Positions 6,065 through 10,782 of a DNA stretch of 10,782 nt are shown here, one piece after another. This stretch comes from CALJUZ01 sp003387805 (lineage in GTDB: Bacteria; Bacillota; Limnochordia; Limnochordales; ZCTH02-B6), in the NCBI GenBank assembly GCA_937975235.1, contig CALJUZ010000189.1, positions 1 through 10,782 on the forward strand. Direction: 5' to 3'. The position numbers were made by a program, and so were the translations under genes. The notes under the pieces were generated by a model, which worked only from the letters and a program-made list of their open reading frames with translations, did no database searches and was not told the origin of the DNA. How positions within the stretch are numbered: the stretch's first letter is position 1; every line of letters starts with the position of its first letter.

Positions 6065-7018
6065 ATGGGGCAACCGCTGGAGGAGTCTGATCACATCAGC
6101 CAGATGGTGCGCGCGGCCGAGCTGTACTACGAACTGGGTCTGACGCAGGAGGAAGTGGCTGCTCACATGGCGGTCTCGAGACCCACCGTGTCCCGCTTGC
6201 TGCGCCAAGCTCGCGAGCAGGACATCGTTCGCATTACGGTCGTGAATCCTCGTTCCCGGGCCAAGGCGCTGGAGAAAGCCCTCGTCGAGCGATGGGGCCT
6301 CCATGACGCCGTGGTGGTGCCCACGACGGTGCGGCGGGGGGAACTGCTGCTGCAGCGCCTGGGCGAAGCCGGCGCCCGGTACCTGGAGCGCAGCCTGCCG
6401 CCGGGCGTGCACCTGGGCATCGGCCTGGGCCGGACGGTGTACCAGCTGGTCCACTCGCTGGACCGCATCAGTCCCGCGCCGAAGGTGGTCCCTTTGTGCG
6501 GCGGCACCATGTTCGCCGAGTCCGCCTACCATGTCAATGAAATTGCCCGCATCGCGGCGCAGCGCCTCAACGGCTATTGCTACTATCTCCATGCGCCCGC
6601 GGAGGTGTCCAGCCGTCAAGTGTACGAGGCCCTGGTGGCCGACAGCGCCGTGGCGGAAGTCATCTCCTTGTGGGATCGGCTGGACTGGGCCCTGATCGGC
6701 ATCGGCTCCGCGCAGCACGTGGAGTCGCCCGAGTGGCAGGCGTACTTGCAGCGGACGGCTCAAACGGGGGCGCAGCCCGTGGCCGACCTTTGCTACAACC
6801 TGGTGGACGCCGAAGGCGGCTCGGTGCCGCCGCCGCCCGACGTGCATCTGCTGGCCGCGGACATCGAACAGCTGCGCCGGGCCAAGTGCGTCGTGGCCGT
6901 GGCCGGCGGGCAGCACAAAATCGACGCGATCCACGCCGCCCTGCGGACGGGCGTCATCGACGTGCTGCTCACCGACGAACCGACGGCGGTGCATTTGATT
7001 CAGTCGGAGGAAACCTAG
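6065..7018 (+). CDS. SorC/DeoR-family sugar-sensing transcriptional regulator
   Basis: A 317-residue regulator from ATG 6065 (322 from GTG 6050). The N-terminal helix-turn-helix (roughly residues 13-55) shows LTQEEVAAHMAVSRPTVSRLLRQA, typical of SorC members. The rest is the sugar-phosphate-binding domain, with family elements VPLCGGT, LIGIGS, ADLCYNLVDAEG and, near the end, VAGGQHKIDAIHAALRTG followed by LLTDEPTA. Such proteins bind a phosphorylated sugar and commonly act as tetramers on paired operators, as repressors or activators. The palindromes in front of the aldolase gene 390-450 bases downstream are likely targets, and its own promoter region carries another inverted repeat. The effector is unknown; an aldolase substrate or product is the natural guess. 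Confidence 0.93.
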   Translation: MGQPLEESDHISQMVRAAELYYELGLTQEEVAAHMAVSRPTVSRLLRQAREQDIVRITVVNPRSRAKALEKALVERWGLHDAVVVPTTVRRGELLLQRLGEAGARYLERSLPPGVHLGIGLGRTVYQLVHSLDRISPAPKVVPLCGGTMFAESAYHVNEIARIAAQRLNGYCYYLHAPAEVSSRQVYEALVADSAVAEVISLWDRLDWALIGIGSAQHVESPEWQAYLQRTAQTGAQPVADLCYNLVDAEGGSVPPPPDVHLLAADIEQLRRAKCVVAVAGGQHKIDAIHAALRTGVIDVLLTDEPTAVHLIQSEET

Positions 7019-7233
7019 TCCTCGCCGGCGCATTTATTAGGATACCTCACTAAGGCGGCCGTCCGGTACGGAGGCTTGCGGAGCAGGCCGTCAGCGGCCG
7101 GCCCGGGGCGCCTGCGGCACGCACCGGACCCATGCGCCGAGGGCTTGGCGGGCCGCCGGCTCGGCAAGCCGTGCTCGCGCCTTCGCTTTCCAGAAAACCA
7201 AAGGTGCAGTGGTTGCACGTTTCTCCCCGTTCT

Positions 7234-7262
7234 TTGCAAATTCCTGCCCCTCTGAACAAAAT
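7234..7262 (+). promoter_or_regulatory. candidate sigma-A promoter for the aldolase operon
   Basis: TTGCAA (7234-7239) and CAAAAT (7257-7262) are spaced by 17 bases. Transcription would start near 7269, inside the degenerate operator at 7265-7280, a usual arrangement for repression. Both elements deviate from consensus and the leader would be about 260 bases, so a second promoter nearer the gene is possible. Confidence 0.35.
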
Positions 7263-7264
7263 GC

Positions 7265-7280
7265 GTGAACAAATGTGCAT
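7265..7280 (+). promoter_or_regulatory. degenerate operator, upstream site
   Basis: GTGAACAAATGTGCAT keeps the left half and centre of the two perfect sites at 7411 and 7452, but the right half reads GTGCA instead of GTTCA. Its distance to the 7411 site is 146 bases, close to 14 helical turns. Confidence 0.5.
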
Positions 7281-7410
7281 AACGTTGTGACAAAGTCTGA
7301 TGAACGTTCCCGTGAAGCGGGCGCGGCGCCGTTGGGCGCTGAAAATACGCTGTTCCGGAAGGAATCGGGGCCGTCGGTGGCCAATTGAGCGATTAAGCTG
7401 AACCATATTC

Positions 7411-7426
7411 GTGAACAAATGTTCAC
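7411..7426 (+). promoter_or_regulatory. palindromic operator, copy A
   Basis: GTGAACAAATGTTCAC: GTGAAC and GTTCAC arms around AAAT. The form (TGAAC-N4-GTTCA) resembles sites bound by SorC/DeoR-type regulators, one of which is encoded just upstream. It lies 106 bases before the aldolase start codon. Confidence 0.75.
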
Positions 7427-7451
7427 AGAGCGGGGCGGACGGGCCGGATTC

Positions 7452-7467
7452 GTGAACAAATGTTCAC
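7452..7467 (+). promoter_or_regulatory. palindromic operator, copy B
   Basis: Identical in all 16 bases to copy A and 41 bases downstream of it, close to four helical turns, so both would face the same side of the DNA, which suits a tetrameric regulator. It lies 65 bases before the aldolase start codon. Confidence 0.75.
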
Positions 7468-7531
7468 AGGGCGAAGCGGACAGGCCGGGGGCGGGGCGGA
7501 CGGCCGGGCCCGCAGCGGAGGGGTGGCACCG

Positions 7532-8308
7532 ATGTCGCAAGCGGGAGTGATTCGGCGCATGCGGCGCATTTTCAAAGAGGACGGGCGGGCGGTCATCGTC
7601 GCCATGGACCACGGCTCCTTCATGGACAAGCCGCTGCCGGGACTGGACGATGCGGCCGCCACCATCCGGAAGGCGGCGGCGGGCGGCGCGGATGCGTTCT
7701 TGGTGCCCGTCGGCACGGCGGTGGCGGCCATTGAGGCTTTCGGCGACGCCGGCGTCATTTTGTCGGTCAACAGCGCGTCCCCCGCCCTGGAAAAGCAGGT
7801 GGAGACCGCGCTGGCCATCGGTGCCGACGGCATCAAGTGCATGCTGTACCCGTTCGCGGCCAGGCCAGGGGAAGACTTGGCGGGCGCCGTGGGATTTCTG
7901 GCGGCGGAAGCCCGCCGGGCCGGCCTGCCTTTCATGGTGGAGCCCATCCCGGGCGGGTGGGCGGCCGGGCCGGATATGCGCACCGCCGAGGCTGTGGCCG
8001 CCGGCGCCCGCGTGGCGGCGGAACTGGGCGCGACGATGGTCAAGACGTTTTATCCGGGCACGCCCGCGGGCATGCGCACGGTGGCCGGCAACACCCCCGT
8101 CCCCGTCCTCGTCTTGGGCGGCGAGAAAGCCGGCGACGAGCGGGCGCTTTTGACGGCGGTCAAGGAGGCGCTGGACGGCGGCGCCCGGGGCGTGGCTATG
8201 GGCCGCAACATTTGGCAGCACGAAGATCCCCGGCGCATGGTGGCGGCCGTCGCGGCCGTGGTGCACGGCGGCGCGACGGTGGAGCAGGCGCTGAACGAAC
8301 TGCGGTAG
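7532..8308 (+). CDS. class I aldolase, DhnA/LsrF/ADH-synthase family
   Basis: A 258-residue (beta/alpha)8-barrel Schiff-base aldolase, cytosolic. Residues matching the family's active site are Asp26 in VAMDHG, Tyr106 in KCMLYPF and Lys171 in MVKTFYPG (the Schiff-base lysine). The phosphate-binding loops are seen as VLVLGGEKA and GVAMGRNIWQHEDP near the C-terminus. Members include archaeal-type fructose-bisphosphate aldolase, the LsrF thiolase of autoinducer-2 breakdown, and 2-amino-3,7-dideoxy-D-threo-hept-6-ulosonate synthase of the alternative shikimate entry; sequence by eye does not separate these. The ATG at 7532 follows GGAGG by 10 bases; a longer frame from 7460 would overlap operator B and is rejected. 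Twin operators upstream and the dehydrogenase 92 bases downstream suggest an inducible catabolic operon. Confidence 0.9.
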   Translation: MSQAGVIRRMRRIFKEDGRAVIVAMDHGSFMDKPLPGLDDAAATIRKAAAGGADAFLVPVGTAVAAIEAFGDAGVILSVNSASPALEKQVETALAIGADGIKCMLYPFAARPGEDLAGAVGFLAAEARRAGLPFMVEPIPGGWAAGPDMRTAEAVAAGARVAAELGATMVKTFYPGTPAGMRTVAGNTPVPVLVLGGEKAGDERALLTAVKEALDGGARGVAMGRNIWQHEDPRRMVAAVAAVVHGGATVEQALNELR

Positions 8309-8400
8309 CCGCCGGCCGAGCCCGGCGCCCGGGGCGAATGCCATGCGCCGGCGGCGTCGGCGGTCGGCATCGGAAAGCGGAATCGTAGGAGGCGTGGGTC

Positions 8401-9462
8401 ATGGCCGGGGAGTTCTGGCAGGCCGTTATTGCCGGCCGGCGGGAAGTCAAGCTGGAGCGGGTGCCCGTCCCGGAGCCCGCCGACGACGAGGTGTTGATCA
8501 AGGTCGCGTACTGCGCCGTGTGCACGTGGGAGCAGCGGGTGTACTCGGGCGTGTTCCAGACGTACCCGCTGGCGGGCGGCCACGAGGTGTCGGGCGTCGT
8601 CCAGAAGGCCGGCGCCGGCGTGGGCCACGTGCGGCCGGGCGACAAGGTCATCGTTTCGGGACTGCATCGGTGCGGCATGTGCGACAACTGCCGGCGGGGT
8701 CTGAGCAACCTCTGCGTCCACGCGTACTCGGCGCCGGCTCCCGAGGGGCGGGTTCCCGGTCCCGGCGGCTTCGGCGAGTACATCGTGCGCAAGGGCGAAG
8801 ACGTGTTCCGGCTGGCCGGCCACGTGCCGCTGGCCGAAGCGGCTTTGGGCGAGCCGGTCGCGTGCGTCGTGCGCAGCGTGAAAAAGGCCGGCGTCGGCCC
8901 GGGCGACCGGGTGCTGGTCATCGGCGGCGGCATGATGGGCCTGCTGCACGTGCAGCTGCTGCGGGGCCGAGCCGCCGCCGTCGTTTTGAGCGAACCGGAC
9001 CCCGACCGCCGGGCCATTGCGCTGGAGATGGGCGCGGACGGCGTCGTCGACCCGTCGGAACCGCACTTTGCCCACCGGGTGAAGCAGTTGGTGGCGGGCG
9101 CCGGCCCGACGGTGGTGTTCGTGGCCGTCAGCGTGCTCGAGGCCGTCCATCAGGCTTTGTCCGTCGCGGCGCCCGGCGGGCGAGTGATGATGTTCGCATC
9201 CCAGCCGCGAGGCTCCGCCATCACGGTGGACCCGAATCTGTTTCACCACAAAGAAGTGACGTTGACCGGCACGGTGAGCCAGGTGCCGGAGGACTTCCAC
9301 GACGCCGCGGCGCTCATCTCGTCGGGCAAACTGGACCTGGCGCCGTTTCTGACGTCGTTTTACCCGCTGACGGACATCAAGGCCGCCCTGGACGAAGCGG
9401 TCGAGAACCAGGGCAAGGGCGCCCACTTCCGGGTCGTCGTCCAAGCCGGGTCCGGTGAGTGA
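8401..9462 (+). CDS. zinc-dependent medium-chain alcohol/polyol dehydrogenase
   Basis: A 353-residue NAD(P)-dependent oxidoreductase of the sorbitol/threonine dehydrogenase type, cytosolic. The N-terminal GroES-like domain has the catalytic-zinc residues Cys41, His61-Glu62 (GGHEVSG) and Glu151 (GEPVAC). The structural zinc site is intact: Cys91, Cys94, Cys97, Cys105. The Rossmann fold begins at VLVIGGGMMG (about 171-180). The segment after Cys41 reads TWEQ where most relatives have GTD/GSD-x-H, hinting at an unusual substrate pocket. AGGAGG lies 8 bases before the ATG. It follows the aldolase by 92 bases in the same direction and is probably co-transcribed, oxidising or reducing a sugar or polyol either side of the aldol step. 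Substrate not assigned. Confidence 0.92.
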   Translation: MAGEFWQAVIAGRREVKLERVPVPEPADDEVLIKVAYCAVCTWEQRVYSGVFQTYPLAGGHEVSGVVQKAGAGVGHVRPGDKVIVSGLHRCGMCDNCRRGLSNLCVHAYSAPAPEGRVPGPGGFGEYIVRKGEDVFRLAGHVPLAEAALGEPVACVVRSVKKAGVGPGDRVLVIGGGMMGLLHVQLLRGRAAAVVLSEPDPDRRAIALEMGADGVVDPSEPHFAHRVKQLVAGAGPTVVFVAVSVLEAVHQALSVAAPGGRVMMFASQPRGSAITVDPNLFHHKEVTLTGTVSQVPEDFHDAAALISSGKLDLAPFLTSFYPLTDIKAALDEAVENQGKGAHFRVVVQAGSGE

Positions 9463-9467
9463 GACGC

Positions 9468-9492
9468 GGGCCGGCGCGGGGCTTGCCGGCCC
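9468..9492 (+). terminator. GC-rich hairpin after the dehydrogenase gene
   Basis: GGGCCGGC (9468-9475) pairs perfectly with GCCGGCCC (9485-9492) around a 9-base loop, six bases after the stop codon. No T-run follows, so if it terminates transcription it is of a non-canonical or factor-assisted kind. The convergent placement before the leftward amidase gene makes a terminator expected here. Confidence 0.4.
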
Positions 9493-9545
9493 CAGTCCCC
9501 GGGCCGATTGCGGGCGCCGCCTCCGGGCCAGCACCGGGCTCAGCC

Positions 9546-9635
9546 CAGGATGATTCCGTCGCACGGCCCCGGGCGCCATCGTCGGGCTTGTGACGCCCTC
9601 AGGGCAGCCTGGTTCGGTCGCACGGCCGCAAGCGC
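9546..9635. repeat. imperfect direct repeat at the amidase 3' end
   Basis: The 31 bases at 9546-9576 match 9605-9635 at 24 positions, with an identical 11-base core GTCGCACGGCC. The second copy encodes the last residues of the amidase protein (around RPCDRTRLP) and the first lies past its stop codon. This looks like a short duplication of the gene's end. Confidence 0.5.
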
Positions 9636-10438
9636 GTGAAATTGGGCCGGACGTCGTGGACGACGGGCGTTGAAGTCAGCCGCATGCCGGCGATGATGCG
9701 GGCCCGGCCGCGAAAGCGCAGCGTCCAGAGGGCGTTCCGGACGGGCCGTCTCGGGCTCAGCGTCCGGTACGTGACCAGCGGCGATCCCGCCCGGGTGAAG
9801 CCCGTGACGATGGCACTGTGGGTGAACACCTCGTCGCCGTCCCAGTCATAGTAGATGACGTCGCCGAGGCGCAGCAGGCGGGCCAGCCTCGGGTTGGCGG
9901 AGAGCAGCAGCACCTGCCCGTGGTTGGCCCGCATGTAGCGCAGATGCGAGTCGGCCACGGCCCACGTGCATGACCACCAGTCGTCCCGGTTCCGGTCGAA
10001 CGGCTCCGTGCCCATCCGGCGGTACCACCATTCCCGGTCCACCGCGCTCTCCCGGTAGTCCAGCGGCCAGCCCCCGGCCAGCAGGCACTGGGAGACGAAG
10101 TTGGCGCAGTCGCCGCCCGCTCCGAACGTGTCCATGTTGGCGAACCGCGGGTTTGGACTGTTCCAGTGCCGCAGGGCGTACCGCACCGCGGCGGCGCGGT
10201 TGTAGCGCCGGCGGGCCTGGAGCGGCTCCGGCGGGGGACCGTCCAGCCCCGCTGCTGACGGCGGCGCCGGATGGACCGCCGACGCGCCCGCTGATGCTGC
10301 AGCCGGCGACGCCGCCGACGCTGTCGTCGCCGCTGCCGTCTCCGCCGGTGACGGTGCCGCTGGCCCCGCCGATGATGCCGGCCCTGACTTCGCATTTTGT
10401 CGTTCGGCGTCCACCGACTCGGTGGTTCCCCGGGTCAT
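9599..10438 (-). CDS. Amidase_6 (putative amidase) domain protein
   Basis: A 279-residue protein whose residues 79-250 form an Amidase_6 domain, a papain-like (NlpC/P60, CHAP-related) fold often tied to cell wall or spore biology in Bacillota; its biochemical activity is not well defined. The domain opens YNRAAAVRYALRHWN, then GGDCANFVSQ with the likely catalytic Cys111, a WWY segment, LGDVIYYDWDGD, and FTHSAIVTG with the likely catalytic His207. Residues 18-70 are an Ala/Ser/Pro/Thr-rich low-complexity tail, coded by a GCC/GCN-rich tract similar to the intergenic ones at 1-175 and 2870-3068. No hydrophobic signal peptide or membrane helix is visible, so it may be cytosolic or exported otherwise. 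The ATG at 10438 has AAAGGAGT 11 bases upstream. It converges with the dehydrogenase gene. Confidence 0.88.
   Translation of the reverse strand: MTRGTTESVDAERQNAKSGPASSAGPAAPSPAETAAATTASAASPAAASAGASAVHPAPPSAAGLDGPPPEPLQARRRYNRAAAVRYALRHWNSPNPRFANMDTFGAGGDCANFVSQCLLAGGWPLDYRESAVDREWWYRRMGTEPFDRNRDDWWSCTWAVADSHLRYMRANHGQVLLLSANPRLARLLRLGDVIYYDWDGDEVFTHSAIVTGFTRAGSPLVTYRTLSPRRPVRNALWTLRFRGRARIIAGMRLTSTPVVHDVRPNFTRLRPCDRTRLP
10240..10385 (-). repeat. GCC/GCN-rich tract within the amidase gene
   Basis: Triplet-phased GCC/GCT/GAC-rich sequence coding the Ala/Ser/Pro/Thr tail (residues 18-66). Its look and vocabulary match the other two tracts in the window, but here it is inside a reading frame with a good ribosome site. 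Confidence 0.55.
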
Positions 10439-10700
10439 TTAGGCATTCAACTCCTTTCGCTCCGCTGAAGCGCACAGCGCTTGGTTCCTGCGCGATGGAG
10501 GCCGGAAGCTGTCCCGGCCGGCATTGGGCGAAGACCTCGCCGGCGCATGGTGCGGAGTCCTCACCGCCCGCGGGAGCGTCTTTTGGATTTGCTCTCGTGG
10601 GTGAGAGCCAAGTCACGCTGGGCTCCCGCTCTTGGGAATGTGCCCGTCGAAACCGCGGGCCCGCAGTATCGGTATCCTATGCCGGACGGAGGAAAGCGGC
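10439..10700. promoter_or_regulatory. divergent intergenic region with short palindromes
   Basis: This 262-base gap separates the leftward amidase gene from the rightward partial gene and should hold promoters for both. It contains AAGCGC-ACA-GCGCTT (10468-10482), GCTCTC-N6-GAGAGC (10591-10608) and the perfect palindrome GCGGGCCCGC (10655-10664). None is followed by a T-run. TATCCT (10673-10678) could be a -10 for the rightward gene but no matching -35 is evident. Confidence 0.3.
10688..10692 (+). promoter_or_regulatory. ribosome binding site of the partial right-edge gene
   Basis: GGAGG, eight bases before GTG 10701. Confidence 0.5.
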
Positions 10701-10782
10701 GTGCCCGCCCCGGCGCCGGAGACGAGTACCGCCGCCGAAGAGGAAGCGGGCCGCCGCGAGGGGAACGTTATGCGCCGAGGAG
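10701..10782 (+). CDS. partial CDS, N-terminus only, unidentified
   Basis: An open frame starting with GTG at 10701 runs off the window after 27 codons. It has an ideally placed ribosome binding site (GGAGG, 8-base spacer). The visible residues are Pro/Ala-rich then charged (PAPAPETSTAAEEEAGRREGNVMRRG), with no signal peptide and no recognisable motif. An ATG near 10770 could be an alternative start. The call rests on the ribosome site and open frame; function cannot be stated. Confidence 0.45.
   Translation, partial: MPAPAPETSTAAEEEAGRREGNVMRRG

Larger units (their letters stand above)
7407..7488 (+). repeat. 41-base tandem repeat carrying twin operators
   Basis: Two head-to-tail copies, 7407-7447 and 7448-7488, agree at 37 of 41 positions. 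The first 20 bases of each copy, containing the operator palindrome, are identical, and all four differences are G/A changes in the GC-rich right half. A 13-base piece of the right half (GCGGGGCGGACGG, 7430-7442) appears a third time at 7491-7503 without an operator. Confidence 0.85.
7019..7531. other. 513-base gene-free stretch upstream of the aldolase gene
   Basis: I see no convincing gene here; the open frames on the minus strand are short or Arg/Pro-rich and run antisense into neighbours. The left part (7019-7200) is GC-rich with no clear terminator for the regulator gene. From 7200 on, the sequence becomes AT-richer and holds a weak hairpin (GTGCA 7204-7208 with TGCAC 7214-7218), a candidate promoter, a degenerate operator at 7265-7280, the 8-base palindrome GAACGTTC (about 7302-7309), and the tandem 41-base repeat with two operators. 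Confidence 0.6.

Noticed and set aside
7015..7418. Short minus-strand frames between the regulator and aldolase genes
   Set aside because: No ribosome site of note and no recognisable motif; the region is better explained as regulatory DNA.
7407..7488. Transposon ends or attachment-site duplication
   Set aside because: The repeats are adjacent head-to-tail with no element between them, no transposase nearby, and each holds a regulator-type palindrome.
7019..7531. A riboswitch or T-box leader before the aldolase gene
   Set aside because: I found no conserved riboswitch core, T-box sequence or terminator/antiterminator pair; palindromic operators explain the conserved elements better.
8050..9579. 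Minus-strand 509-codon open frame
   Set aside because: Antisense to the aldolase and dehydrogenase genes, both with intact active-site motifs; the antisense translation is Arg/His/Ala-rich with no domain.
7021..10548. 13-base identity CTCGCCGGCGCAT at 7021-7033 and 10536-10548
   Set aside because: Short and GC-rich; likely chance in DNA of this composition.

Overview
The window looks like chromosomal DNA from a high-GC, probably thermophilic or soil/compost-type member of the Bacillota. The inference rests on strong AGGAGG-type ribosome binding sites before most genes, a SorC/DeoR-type sugar regulator, an Amidase_6 (DUF/CHAP-like) protein of a kind common in Bacillota, and uniformly very GC-rich third codon positions. 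Lineages such as Symbiobacteriia, Thermaerobacter relatives or Limnochordia would fit, but nothing in the window fixes the taxon.

Left half (about 176-5948, all minus strand): a five-gene run transcribed leftward. It starts with chorismate synthase (aroC), then a family-5 extracellular solute-binding protein, two DppB/DppC-type permeases, and a HAD-superfamily phosphatase. The transporter ATPases are not in the window. The binding-protein gene is bracketed by two strong hairpins without U-tracts, which may set its mRNA level apart from that of the permeases. The run ends in a degenerate GCC-rich tract at the left edge.

Middle (about 5949-9492, plus strand): a SorC-family regulator diverges from aroC across a short AT-rich spacer that carries an inverted repeat. 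A 513-bp gene-free stretch follows it. This stretch holds a pair of identical 16-bp palindromic operators in a 41-bp tandem repeat, an upstream degenerate third site, and a candidate promoter. Downstream lie a class I (DhnA/LsrF/ADH-synthase-like) aldolase and a zinc-dependent medium-chain dehydrogenase. The simplest reading is an inducible carbohydrate-related module: the regulator senses a phosphorylated sugar and controls the aldolase-dehydrogenase pair through the twin operators. The substrate cannot be read from the sequence.

Right end (about 9599-10782): an Amidase_6 protein on the minus strand, with a long Ala/Pro/Ser-rich N-terminus and no visible signal peptide, converges on the dehydrogenase gene. 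A divergent partial gene with a good ribosome binding site starts at 10701 and runs off the edge. No rRNA, tRNA, CRISPR array, insertion sequence or prophage gene was seen. The most noteworthy points are the phased operator array, the odd aroC-transporter-phosphatase operon with its hairpin-flanked binding protein, and the recurrent GCC-periodic low-complexity tracts at gene boundaries.
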